Assembly: GCA_028622995.1 (NCBI GenBank)
Contig: JAJQJQ010000026.1
Coordinates: forward strand, 682,001-746,000
Direction of reading: 5' to 3'
From: Panagrolaimus kolymaensis
Taxonomy: Eukaryota; Nematoda; Chromadorea; Rhabditida; Panagrolaimidae
DNA length: 64,000 nucleotides
Under the pieces are notes generated by a model. The model did no database searches. It was not told where the DNA came from and saw only the letters and a program-made list of their open reading frames with translations. The position numbers and the translations under genes were made by a program. The stretch's first letter is position 1. Every line of letters begins with the position of its first letter. Positions 35,652 through 47,230 of the stretch are shown here, piece by piece.

Positions 35652-38600
35652 ATGGCAGCAGCGATGTCGCTGCTGACGTTCTTCGTCGTGGCATTTCTAG
35701 CCTTTTCAAATTCGGCACATATTGAGGTAACAAATTTTTTTTTATTTTTATAAAGTTTTTCCAACTTTTTCTTTTCTATTTACTCGGATAAAAAGAAAAT
35801 GAGTCTTTTGGGAATTAATTCAATTTCTTAGAAATTCGGGTTCCTTTCGTTTTTTAATCCAAAAGTTATACATTTTTTTCTTCTTCTTCGATACAAATTT
35901 TTTTTTGAAAGAATATATTTGTTTTTACAATTTTACGTCGAAAATGAATATTGCGAACAAAGAAAAAATTTTAGTGTTGCGATTTTTCATTTAGAATATT
36001 TTCTTTTGATCACAAAAGAACACTTCTTCTGTCATGTTTGACGAAAAAAAAAATTAAATTCATCGCAAAGTGAAAATAATTAAAATTATCAGAAGCAAAA
36101 ATCTAAGCAAAAAGAATTTTGGAAAACTATTAACACTGAAAAAAATAAAAATAATTAAGGAAACTAAAAAAATGTATGACTTTTTAAGGGAATTTCTGCG
36201 AATGTTGACGAAGACAATTCTGATACTCGCTCCCATCAATCTTTTATTCCATTGGTTGCATTTAATTGTGGATATCGAAATCAATACATTCGTGAAGATG
36301 GCGAATGGCATACCGATGATAGCAGTTTAGCTACATGCCTTGAAGGAAAATATGATATTCTTAAATATTGTAAACGTGTAAGTATTTTTCTTTTTCTAAA
36401 AAACCTAACGAAAAAAGTGTTTTAAAACACATTTTTTTTCTTTGAATAAAAAACCTTTTTATTTTTATGATTTGAAAGATAATTTTTTCCTGTCTATTTT
36501 ATTTTTGGGAACAAAGATTTAGAAATTTTTGTCAATGCATTATTCTTTTTCTGTGACATCACAAAGTGTTTAATGGTTTTTAAACGTACGTAAATATGCA
36601 AAAAAAATTATTTTTATTCCTAGAAAAAAGAAAACCGATTTCCGCATTAGTGAGCAACACTTTTTTCGTTAATGGTTTTCTTTTTCTGCATTTTTGGCAT
36701 CGTCTTCGTTTTTCATTTTTCATGAACGACAAAGGAAAAAATTGTCATCATGAAGGCAAAGTAGAAGAAAAACAAAACCACTTAAATTTCGCGCATATGC
36801 CATTAATTTTTTTTTGTTGCGGTCCATTTAAGAAACAAGTGAAACCCAACCTAAAGCTTGCTTACACACACTTGTGCCACTCAACATAATTTTAAACAAA
36901 AAAGTTAATTGCAATAACATTCGTTCTTCTCATTTTACAATTTATGTTTATTTTTGCAAACAAAAAAAATTTAAATTAAAAAATGTATGTCCTTAAAACT
37001 ATCGTACAACAACAACTTTTTCAAGTTTTGAATTACTTTTTTTACGTAACTTTTTTTTGGTTGCAACAAAAAAAATTGGTTGTTTTGGAAATCCTTTTTT
37101 TTTCAATATCTTTTGTATTTTTTTTACCGATGACGCATTCGATAACTTTTTTTTAGTTAAAAAAATATGAAAACAACATTTTTTTGAGGTAGAAAATGAG
37201 GAAAAAACGAGTTTTTATTTTTACTTGTTCAAAAATTCCAAATTACTACTGTAAAAATAAACACGAGGGTGAGGGAAGTAAAAAAAATCAAATCATAAAT
37301 CTTGTGTGATAATAAATATAATTAATTGTATTAAAGCTTTTTTACTAATTAAAAGTAATAATTATTCATTTTGAAGTTTGGTTTTAATAAAAATTACAAT
37401 CACGCAGGAGGCAATAAAAATAATTTTTTAATTTTTTAATTAGTCTCGCAAAATAAAAAATAAATTATAAAAATTATGATTCATAATGTATTATTACTAT
37501 TATCTTTTATAGGTTTATCCGGGTCATAATATTACCAATATTGTTGAATATTCACATGAAACAAATATAGGAAAATGGTGTAAAGAAGATGGAACTCAAT
37601 GTAAACATTCGTTTGTTGTTCGACCCTATCAATGCATCGGTTAGTCATTCATTTATATATTTTTTTTTTCAAAATAATTTTCGTAAATGCATTATTTATT
37701 TTTTTTGTGGTTATTATTACTCATCACAAAAAAGAGAGCATTTACTTTTTAAAGACACTTTTTTGGTTGTCTGTATCGAGAAAAAAAATTAATGCGCTTA
37801 AATAATGGACACTCAAAAAAATGTCAAAGAAAAAAAGAGCATCGAAAAATAATTAATAAATATTTTTTTATTTACAGTTGGTGAATTTGTAACTGAATCA
37901 CTTCAAGTGCCAGGTCAATGCCAATTTTCTCATCTCATTGGTCGAAATACATGCAATGATTATAAATATTGGAATAAAAAGGCTGAAGGAGAATGCGGTC
38001 TTAAATCATTTAATGGTGAACAAATGGCTCTTCGATCTTTTGCCATTTTGGAGCCATGTGGCTTAGACATGTTTAGAGGAGTTGAATTTGTATGTTGCCC
38101 TAAAAGCAAAGGTAAAAATACAACAAAAAAAACCATAAACTAAAAACTAACTTTTTAAATTTATTTTTTTATAGTTTCTCTTGTCAGGGATATCAGCCCT
38201 ATCAAGATTGCTCCTCATGAAACCACAAAGGATGATGAAGATGATGAAGAAGATGGTAAGCAATAATAAAAACCAAAACAAAAAATGCCAAATTAAAAAA
38301 TCATAATTCATTTAAAAAATATTTTCTTGCAGATGAAGAAGATGATTCTGAAGAAGATACCCCTTCCAAAGATGACGACAAGGATGATGATTCCAAAGTT
38401 GACCCTTATTTCAAAGAAGATGACGCCACAAATGAGCATGAAAGATTTAAGGAAGCTGAAGAACGACTTGAAAAGAAACATCGTAAAAAGGTTACCAAAG
38501 TTATCACAGAATGGAGTGAACTTTTTGAACGATATAATAAAATGAAGGAAAATGATCCAAAAGGCGCAGAAGAATATAAACGAGAAATGACTGCCCGCTT

Positions 38601-39959
38601 CCGTAAAACCGTTGCATCTTTGGAAGAAGAAAATAAAGAGCAACGGCAACAAATTGAAGAAATTCATGATCAACGAGTTCAAGCTTTACTCAATGAAAAG
38701 AAGCGACAAGCTACTCATGAATATCGTACAGCTTTAGCCGTGCAAGTTGGATCTCAAAATAAACAAAATGTTCTTCGATCACTTAAGGTATTAAAAATTT
38801 GACTAAAAAATTTGGATTAATTAAAAATACTGTTTTTTAGAATTATATTCGAACCGAAGAAAAAGATCGAACTCATATGCTTAATCGTTATCGCCATCTT
38901 CTTCGATCTGATCAAGATGAAGCTCAAGCATTTGAACCCATTCTCATGCATCGTTTACGATACATCGATCTTCGAATTAATGGCACCCTTGCTATGCTTC
39001 GTGATTTCCCAGCTCTTGAAAAACAAATTAAACCTATTGCTGAAGAATTTTGGCAAGAATATCGTCGAGAAAATACTCCCGAAGTTAATGATGATGAATT
39101 AACTATTCTTGGAAATGAAGAAGCCAATGAAAAGCTTATTGCTCTTTATAAAAAAACTTATGAACGCACTGCTTCACTTTCGGATCGAATTTTGGTTGAT
39201 CCTAAACCAACCACCGTTGCACCAACAGCTACCATCTTAAAGACTATTCCATTAAAGGTAAACAACACACCCAAAATTAAAGGAATTAAAATAAAATAAT
39301 TAATTTAATTTTAGACTATTCTTTCTGGAAAAGCTACCCGACTTGAACAAGATTCCGATGAAGATGAAAACGAAGATAGTGAAGATTCAGAAGAAGATAT
39401 TAAACCAAAGAAAATTAATATCCACATTGAGCCCATTATCGATGACAAAAAGAAAAATGATGAAGATCATGAAATTATTGTTAAACCCGCCGCTGATCAC
39501 AAACCTTCCAAAGATAGCGATAAAGTTGAAGAAACGGATGATGAAGAATATGATAATAATGAAGATGAATCGGATGACGATAACTCAGAAGAAGACAAAA
39601 AGGAACAACTTCATGTTGTTGTTGAACCCATTGTTGGTCGACCTATTCGAATTCAAGAAGAAATTCCCGAAAATGCTGCATCTTATGCTAAACATGAACG
39701 ACTTGTAAATGATGTGAATAATAATGAATTTGAAACAATGAATGCTGTAGCAAATAGCAGTAATATGATGATTATTATGGCTTTAGTTTCAGCCCTCACT
39801 GTTACTACCATTGTTATTTTAATTATGAAACGAAAGGTTCGACACCCTGGATTTATTGAAGTGGATGTATGCGCTCCTGAAGATCGACATGTAGCTGGTA
39901 TGCAAGTTAATGGATATGAAAATCCAACTTATTCATTCTTTGATGCTACTAAAGCTTAA
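35652..39959 (+). CDS. apl-1: Amyloid precursor-like protein APL-1
   Basis: Eight exons join in frame: 35652-35726, 36189-36377, 37513-37639, 37878-38111, 38175-38255, 38333-38787, 38841-39257, 39315-39959. The product has 740 residues. A signal peptide (1-22) is followed by the E1 growth-factor-like domain (FIPLVAFNCGYRNQY, EDGEWHTDDSS) and the copper-binding domain (PGQCQFSHLIGRNTC, GVEFVCCP). An acidic linker, the helical E2 domain (about 255-530) and a second acidic linker come next. One TM segment (IIMALVSALTVTTIVILI, near 680-697) precedes a short tail with the NPxY sorting motif, YENPTYSFF. APP-family proteins are type I membrane proteins processed by secretases; in C. elegans the sole member is essential. 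The second intron is 1.1 kb. The acidic linkers are longer than I remember for the C. elegans protein (about 690 residues). Confidence 0.95.
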
Positions 39960-39962
39960 AAA

Positions 39963-39968
39963 AATAAA
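39963..39968 (+). terminator. Poly(A) signal AATAAA of apl-1
   Basis: AATAAA begins four bases past the apl-1 stop codon. Further AATAAA copies lie near 40,324 and 40,590, so a longer 3' UTR is possible. Confidence 0.4.
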
Positions 39969-41056
39969 GCAGCTTTTATTAAATTTTTTTTGCAATCTTT
40001 GAGTTTAAAATTTTCTTTTCCTCCTTTTTGTCTTTTTTTTTTGGTAAATAGAATCTCTCAGAAATGTTCTCATTTTTTAAAGTTTTTTTATTTACATGTT
40101 TTAATGCTGCGATGGATTATAATCTATTTTTTTCTTCAATAGCAAGCTACTTTTAATATTTTTTACTCATTTAATGTAAAAAAAACGAAACAAAAAGTTA
40201 AACAAAAAATTGTTAAATTTAAATTTAAATTTTCTTCTTCATCCCTTTTTTTAAATTTTATTTTCCGGTCATATTGGTCCATTTGCACTTCTTCTTTTTT
40301 GGCTTCTTTTTTTAAAGTAAAAAATAAATAAAAAATCTTCAATAATTTAGACTAGCCATTTTCTTTATTATCTTTAATTTCTGTATTTTAAAACTTTTTT
40401 TCTAATCTGAAAGGCCCAGCCTTTTGCAGTTTTTTCATTTTAAAATTTCATTCACAACAATAACAAGAATTACAACAACCATCATTATTATATTTTTTAA
40501 CTAAATTTTTTTAGTTGAATTATTATTACTACTTTTCTTCATTATTTTTCTTATAAATATTCTTTATGTGTACTTTTTTTTATGTAAGAAATAAATAAAA
40601 ATTAAAAAACAAATAACCCCGAAAAAATTTGTTATCAAAAAAACAAACAAAGCAAACTATATTAAGGCACGTTCTGGATCAATAAGCCACGAACCTTTAT
40701 AACTGAGTTTTTAGAAATAAAAAACAATCTGAGCATTATTAAAAAGGCGACTAAAAAATACAACCGATGAGAGGAATGTGAGTGTGAGTGACAGTGAACA
40801 TATTATTAATATTAAAAGTAAATTGTCCCAGATGTTTCTTTTTTTCTTTTTTGAAGATGGTGGAAAAAAATAAAAATAAACCCGAAAACCCATTATTAAC
40901 AATTATTAAATAAATATAACAAAAACAAATAAGAGAAAGGAGAATAAAGTAGCTGTTGCTAAAAAAATCTTTGGACGGTTTTTTTTTCACATAAGACAAC
41001 AAAAAATTTGCAAAAAAAAAATATATTCTAATTTTGAAAAAAAGACTTTTTTATAT
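39969..41056. other. AT-rich 3' flanks of apl-1 and ile-2
   Basis: Convergent 3' flanks, likely holding the apl-1 3' UTR. No gene is seen. Confidence 0.55.
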
Positions 41057-42291
41057 TTAATAAAATCGCTTTCTTGATCGCTCATTTCTTTGATGGAAAT
41101 ATGCAACACCAAAGAAGAGAAGCCCGGCGATAACAATAATGGCAATAACGATCAAGAAAAACAAAGCGACTGAACCAAGTTTAGATGGACGTGGATCAAC
41201 GGCATGATCACGAGGGGCGGCAACAAAATCAGCTTGGGGCTCAATTTTATAACGATCTCCTTCACCTTCTCGTTCAACTCGAGCATATTCTTGTTCAAAC
41301 ATTTTAACTGCCAAAACATCGTGATTATCTAAAGCTTTTGGGTTAATAAAAATTAAATAATGAAGAGAAAATTATATAATACTAACCGCTGAGATCTCCA
41401 GTGGCAGCCGATATGCCAAAATAATATCCAGCTGGCAATCGAACTCCTTCCACACTCATGCAATTTTTCCAAGTTCCTTCGTTATCTATGTCTTTAAAAA
41501 TCTGTAAGGAAAACAAAACATTAATTATTAAAAAACTAAAAAAGTGGTCTACCGTAAGTCGATCTCCAACATATCGAATAAGGATTTGAGTTTCATGATC
41601 TCTATTTCTAAATTTTGCTTCACATCCTGTGTGTTCGCCTCCAAGTTGAGTATGGGTGCCATCTCGATCATGATCATACCCTACACTACCATTGGCAACC
41701 ATGGCAGAAATATATGGATGTCCATGTTTATGTGCACCATTATGGTTGCTATATGTATCCATAAATACTGCCAAACCACGGAAAAAATCTTTGTTTCCAA
41801 ATACATCACCAAGCATATTTGGTTCTTGGACATACCAAATAGCAAATCCATCACCAAATAAATCTCCTGTACTTCCATGAACTCGGAAGGATACTTGCAA
41901 TTCCCAATCTCTAGATCCAACAGGCTATAAATAAAGAAAATAAATTTGCATATAAAAAAAATAGTAACAAACAATTTTATTCCATATTGCTCCTCTACGA
42001 CTTTGTACATCAGCGGTAAGGCGAATTTGTTGACTTGAAACCATAGTTGATCCAAAAATATCCCAATTTGGAACTGTCATTCCATTGCCTATAATTATTT
42101 TTTACTTATTTTAATTTTTCTGCTAGCAAATAATTACCTAAGTATGGTTTTATTACAGAATGCTCTCGTTTAAAATATCCTCTCCATTCTGATACTGAAG
42201 AACCTTCCAGCGTCGATGCAAGAGTATCCGACGTAGATTGATTTAATGAAGCTAATATGCTTAGCAGTAGCAAATATTTTGATAAACCCAT
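41057..42291 (-). CDS. ile-2: L-type lectin, VIP36/LMAN2 family cargo receptor
   Basis: Five exons (42291-42138, 42088-41973, 41924-41553, 41501-41387, 41328-41057) give 342 residues. A signal peptide is followed by the L-type lectin fold (about 30-270): SEWRGYFKREHS, GDGFAIWYVQEP and the conserved FMDTYSNHNG loop with its Asn for calcium and mannose binding, then GFEAxxRN-like GCEAKFRNRDHET. A stalk, one TM (VALFFLIVIAIIVIAGLLFFGV) and a short tail ending KRFY follow. That tail matches VIP36-type lectins, which cycle between ER, ERGIC and Golgi and bind high-mannose glycoproteins. ERGIC-53 proteins end KKFF and are longer, so ile-2 rather than ile-1. Confidence 0.92.
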
Positions 42292-42668
42292 ATTTAAAAT
42301 AATTAATTTTTTAGAAAGTTTTTAAAGAAAAATCTTTTAAAAAACGTGGAAACAAAAGAAAGAGTGCAACTAAATTTTTTCTTTTTTTGCTGATGAGATC
42401 AAGCAAATAATCTAAATATGCAAAAAACTCTCAAAAAGAAAGCTGAGGTGTACCGTAAATGAGCTGCGTCGGCAACATTATTTATTTTGAAGCTCGGTTG
42501 CGTTTGTGGCGATGCGTTCATTCATTTACATTTGCATTTATGTGTATTTATTATGAGATTGATAGAGAGTTGAAGTTCATCATTGTTGCTAGTTTATTTT
42601 ATATCGCTTTTTTATTTTAATGAGTATACACGTTTAAATTTTTTCCCATCCAATCTCAAGAAAATTCG
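42292..42668. other. Divergent promoter region of ile-2 and etfb
   Basis: About 400 bases between the two divergent start codons. It is less homopolymeric than the large intergenic regions. No specific element could be identified. Confidence 0.5.
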
Positions 42669-42676
42669 TTTTTTAG
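42669..42676 (+). promoter_or_regulatory. Probable trans-splice acceptor upstream of etfb
   Basis: TTTTTTAG stands 18 bases before the ETF-beta start codon, in the strand and spacing expected for spliced-leader addition. Confidence 0.5.
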
Positions 42677-42694
42677 CAACAGTGAACTACTAAT

Positions 42695-43560
42695 ATGAAA
42701 ATTCTTGTTGGTGTCAAACGAGTTGTTGATTATGCAGTTAAAGTTCGAGTTCGAGCTGACAAGAAAAGTGTAGTCACCGAAAATGTTCAGCATTCGATGA
42801 ATCCTTTCGATGAAATCGCTCTTGAAGAAGCAGTGAAGCTTAAGGAAGCTAAACATGCCACCGAAGTTGTTGCAATCAGCATTGGCCCAACCAAATCTCA
42901 AGTAAATCCTCTTAAATTTGTTCAAATAATTAACTAATCCCCTTCGTTTTTGAGGAAGTCCTTCGAACTGCTCTCGCTAAAGGTGCAGATAAAGCAATTC
43001 ACATCGAAATTGATGCAAAAGCTTGGGAACAAGTTGAACCTCTCCATGTTGCTCGAACCATTGCAAAAATAGCTAAAGATGAAAAGTTTGATGCGGTTTT
43101 TGTTGGTAAACAAGCCATTGATGATGATGCAAATCAAACCGGACAAATGGTTGCTGGATTTCTTGATTGGCCACAAGCTATGTTTGCAAGTAAAATTGAA
43201 TATGAAAATGGATATTTAAAAGTTACACGTGAAATTGATGGTGGCCTTGACACCATAAAAGTTAAATTGCCTGCAGTGGTTAGTGCTGATTTGCGGTTAA
43301 ATGAACCCCGTTATGCTACACTTCCAAATATTATGAAAGCTAAAAAGAAACCATTGGATAAAAAAACTCCTAAAGATTTAGGAATTGATTTCACTCCACA
43401 AACAGAAGTTTTAGAGGTAATTATTTTGTGAAGTTTAATGCTTATTTTAACTTTGAAAATTTTATAGGTGAATGAACCACCTCCACGTAAATCAGGTGAA
43501 TTAGTTCCTGATATTCAAACCCTTGTTCAAAAATTGCGTGAAAAAGGTGCCATCCCATAA
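42695..43560 (+). CDS. etfb: Electron transfer flavoprotein beta subunit
   Basis: Three exons (42695-42901, 42955-43416, 43468-43560) give 253 residues, the normal family length. The start [13 protein letters not shown] and the [12 protein letters not shown] motif are typical. The family signature is present as [19 protein letters not shown] (near 121-139). The end, LREKGAIP, is also conserved. With the alpha subunit it forms the matrix flavoprotein that carries electrons from acyl-CoA and other dehydrogenases to ETF:ubiquinone oxidoreductase. The beta subunit binds AMP and has no cleaved presequence in other animals, matching the start here. The trap-2 start follows 318 bases after the stop on the same strand. 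Confidence 0.95.
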
Positions 43561-43860
43561 AGAAATATTTCTAAAATGCCATGTATTTTTGCCTAGTTTA
43601 GGTCCATTGATTGTTTTTTTAGTAGATGATATAATGTATTTAATATATAACCTCTCTAATAATTTTTTTAATTATTTCTCGGGTAGAGGTAATGTAAATG
43701 ATCTGCATGCATATGTAATAATAATTAGATGATTTGTACATACTTATAAAGATTGTACTAATTTTGTGGTTAATTTGTTGTCTTTTTTAGTGGTTTATTG
43801 CAACCATTGATACTTTGATTATCTCTGTTTTTGTTTATTTTCTTCCATAATTTTGCTTTT

Positions 43861-43869
43861 TATTTGCAG
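43861..43869 (+). promoter_or_regulatory. Probable trans-splice acceptor upstream of trap-2
   Basis: TATTTGCAG, preceded by a T-rich tract, lies eight bases before the trap-2 ATG. There is no cis donor in a sensible place unless it comes from the etfb transcript. Confidence 0.5.
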
Positions 43870-43877
43870 AACCAAAT

Positions 43878-44572
43878 ATGCGTTTCTTTATTTTCACCAT
43901 TCTCTTAGGCTTGGCTGTTGCAGCAGATGATACTGAATTTGTAAGTTTTAAAAAACCATTTTTGGTAGTTGAAAATAATTATTATCAAGAATTTGTAGGG
44001 CGCAAAACCAATCCTTAATTCCGCTCGCCTCCTCGTATCCAAACAATCCCTCAGTCAATATGCAGTTGAAAGCATGGATTATGTAATGCAATATGATATC
44101 TTCAATATTGGTGATCAACCCGCTGTTCAAGTTGTTCTTGATGATAGAAATTCATTCCCAACTCAATCATTCGAAATTGTTAAAGGTTTACTTCAAGTTC
44201 GATGGGAAAGAATTGCACCAGGTGAAAATGTCACTCATTCCATTACTATTCGCCCACGTAATTATGGAGTTTTTAATTACACCTCTGCTGCAGCCTCATA
44301 TTTTCCAAATGAAAATGCCAAAGATGTTCGAGTTGTTTATTCCACTTCACCCGGTGAAGGTAAAATAAATATCGGCTTTAATCCATTTTTAAATTTTTGA
44401 TTTTGCAGGATATATCTACCGTCTCAAGGATTATGAACGCCGATTCAGCTCAAAAATTGGAGTCTGGGTTTTATACCTCGCTTTGGCTGGCATGACCACC
44501 TTCGTTCCTTACTTCTTGTGGAACACTGTAGCCACCAAATACCCCGTCATTGCAGTTCGTAAACAAAAGTAA
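43878..44572 (+). CDS. trap-2: Translocon-associated protein subunit beta (TRAP-beta/SSR2)
   Basis: Three exons (43878-43940, 43999-44359, 44409-44572) give 195 residues. A signal peptide (1-16) is followed by the lumenal beta-sandwich domain (about 20-145) with VMQYDIFNIGDQPAVQV, two N-glycosylation sites (NVT, NYT) and the conserved YSTSPGEGYIYRLKDYERRF. One TM (WVLYLALAGMTTFVPYFLW) and a short basic cytosolic tail, VRKQK, follow. The subunit is part of the TRAP complex beside Sec61 and assists insertion of selected signal sequences. It fits the family along its whole length. Confidence 0.95.
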
Positions 44573-44578
44573 AATATA

Positions 44579-44584
44579 AATAAA
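44579..44584 (+). terminator. Poly(A) signal AATAAA of trap-2
   Basis: AATAAA starts six bases after the trap-2 stop codon. Confidence 0.5.
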
Positions 44585-45043
44585 ATGTTATGCTAGCCGC
44601 CAGCTTTTTTTATTATCGTTCTTTTTTTTATTACTTCTGCCTTTTTTTATTTAAGTTTTTTAAGTTATTTTTGTTACATCAAATACGGAGTTTGTTGTTT
44701 TGATTTTTAAATAAATTTTATTTAAAGGTGTTTGTTGTCTTTTGCATGCAAAAGAGCCTTAAAAAAGAGCTTAAAATAGCAACCGATCAAAGACTAAACA
44801 AAAATATGAAGCATTTTGTATCCATCTTCGATTGGGTTCAATATGTTTTACAAAACAATGATAACTATTCTAATTCATTTATTATTAATTTTATAAATTT
44901 TGAAACATCTCTGTACACCCAAGAATGAATTAATTTAAATCAACTATATTTTTTATGATATTGTTTGCATCGATTACTAGAGCTTCCTAAAGAAATACCA
45001 TAGTTATTATTAATTGCCAATGTTAAAGTAATTCAATAACTCC
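44585..45043. other. Intergenic, 3' flanks of trap-2 and letm-1
   Basis: No gene is seen. A 66-codon frame at 44,728-44,928 lacks conserved features. Confidence 0.5.
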
Positions 45044-47230
45044 TTACTTTTGTATTTCTTTAGCTGCTGCTTTATCATCGCTTTCAGCAGTTGCTTGCAA
45101 CTTTTGTTCTTCAACAAGATCATGCATTTTATCTTTTAATCGATGAAGGGCATCTCGTTCTTCAGGTGTCATCATAGATACCTTTTCTATTTCTTCTTGA
45201 AGTTTTTCATGAGCTGTTTTAGCTGAAACTTCTGTTCGCTTTAATGCCCGCTTCAAAACTGATTCAGCTGTTGATTGTTTTTGATTGGCAGAGCTGCTTG
45301 CCATCGCTTTATCCTTGAGTTCAATACTCAACTCTTCTTTAGCTTCCTGAATTACTTCCGCAATCTTTTCAGACATTTCACGCTTAAATTAAACATTATA
45401 ACATACCGCACAATTAAATTTTAAAACTAACTTTGTCTTCACCCGTTTCTTTTTGCTTGTCTGCAATATCTTCTTTTTCTCCGCTTGCGAGTTTCTCAGC
45501 ATCAACTACATCCTGCTGAAAGAGAATGATCGAGTAATAAACATATCACACAAACCCCAAAATACAAAACAATCCCACAACTTATAGGTCCGAAAAAAAC
45601 TTTATTAATTTACATGTACTAAAACTATTCTAATTATTTTCTTTGTTTTCTTCTTCCTCCCTTCTTGCCTTTTCTTTTATTGCTTGTTCCTTCTTCTTTT
45701 TAGTATTTTCTTCGGCAACACGTTCAGATTGTAAGCTCTGTTCGATATTCATGATCAATTCCATACGTTCTTTATAACTAACTTTGCCACCTTGAAGTTC
45801 GGTCAATTTCTGACGAGTTTGTTCACCAATATTTGTAGGCATCACTGATAGAATAGTCTTTAGTCGTTCATTGAATGTTAATTCTTCAGGAAGATAAAGT
45901 GCACGAGAAAGTAGTAGAAGCGATGGAGGTATATTATCATCCAATGACATTTCAAGCCAAGATTTCAACTAAAATTAACCATTTATATATACAGATAATA
46001 AGCTTCTATGAAATCCTTACTTGATTACGAAGTCTTTCTTCACTAACTCCAAGAAAACGCATACCACGAGCACGACAAGCAGCTTGACAATCAGTAACAC
46101 TCAAAAATTCTACACCACCTTCAGCAGCAATCATTCGATCATCATTCTTTAAATCCCGTAATTTCATCGACAATTGAAAACGAAGAAGCTCTGGTGGACC
46201 AATAGTTGAAACGCCAAGAATACGACATAAGGCACGAAGTTGAGTTAAAGGCAAATTGTCTAATGTTAATTCATCTTGAAAGAGTTTGGTAAACTTGAGC
46301 AATTCTTGATTACTGACGTAGCTTCCTTCACTTCTCACCTAAAGCAATGAACATAGATTAGAAAAGAAAAGCAAAATGAAGAACATACTTTTTTCATAAA
46401 CTTTGAAAATTCATAAGCATCTGCTACTGTTTCATCAGCATCACCAGATTCACCAGTTTTACGCTTTTCAGCTAATTCTTCTAATGTATCTTGAAGAAAT
46501 TTTGCAGTTTCCATACGCATTTTGAGTTGTTTTCGAAGTTTTTCTTGTTCTTTTGATTTTTCTTGGAAAGTACTTGGAAGCATATTAGGAAATAACTTAA
46601 TAAATATTGGCAGTGCAAATTCCATAAATGGCACAATAATAAACACTGAGAATGGAACAAGTCGAAATACATCAGCTAACGTTCGAATAAGTTGTTGACG
46701 TTCAAGACGAGAGAGAGTTTTACCTCGAAAAATCATAAAAGCATATCTTGCACTAACTTTGACTTCTAATGCTAATAAACGAAAACCATGATAATAATGT
46801 TTTAGCTCGTTTACAACCCGTGTTCGAATTGGTACTTTTTCTTTTGGCTCATTCCGAACCTAAAAAAAGTAACAAGAATATATAAAACAAAATAATGAAA
46901 AATAAACAAACTTACTAAAGCCAAATCATCATCTTTTTTCTCTTGTTTCAAGTCTTCTTTGAGAATTCGAATCATTTCTTGTACACGTTTACTATCATCA
47001 TTACTATGATACCGCACAAATTGATGTTGTTGTAGTTCACACCTTCGTAATATATATAGATATCTAAAATAATGAAGTGTTAAAAATATATCATGATGAA
47101 AGAATGAATAATAATATAAAAACCATTACCTTGTGTCACCAAATTTGCCTGTTCCATTTATTTGTGATTTGATTTCTGAACTAATGAAGCGTAATCCTTT
47201 GGGACTTTGTTTTAATAATCGTGATAGCAT
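45044..47230 (-). CDS. letm-1: LETM1 mitochondrial inner-membrane protein
   Basis: Exons 47230-47130, 47063-46916, 46859-46389, 46338-46021 and 45968-45630 give a 458-residue protein ending ENKENN. A basic mitochondrial presequence comes first. The TM segment carries the family hallmark PFMEFALPIFIKLFPNMLP (near 120-145). The ribosome-binding-like helical domain follows, with LPLTQLRALCRILGVS and RARGMRFLGVSEERLRNQ. Two further coding exons in matching phase (45515-45432 and 45382-45044; DAEKLASGEKED, MTPEERDALHRLKDKM) would extend it to 586 residues if spliced from a GC donor at 45,668-45,667. LETM1 supports K+/H+ or Ca2+ exchange and mitochondrial volume control. Neither form shows an EF-hand as in human LETM1. 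The distal exons could instead be a separate small gene. Confidence 0.88.
45601..45606 (-). terminator. Poly(A) signal AATAAA behind the proximal letm-1 stop codon
   Basis: On the minus strand AATAAA lies about 24 bases past the proximal stop codon and upstream of the two distal coding exons. The short letm-1 form therefore has its own 3' end. Confidence 0.5.

Noticed and set aside
36070..36330. 86-codon frame overlapping apl-1 exon 2
   Set aside because: The true exon (36,189-36,377) is read in another frame that matches the APP E1 domain.
44728..44928. 66-codon frame downstream of trap-2
   Set aside because: Lies after the trap-2 poly(A) signal and shows no conserved feature or splice context.
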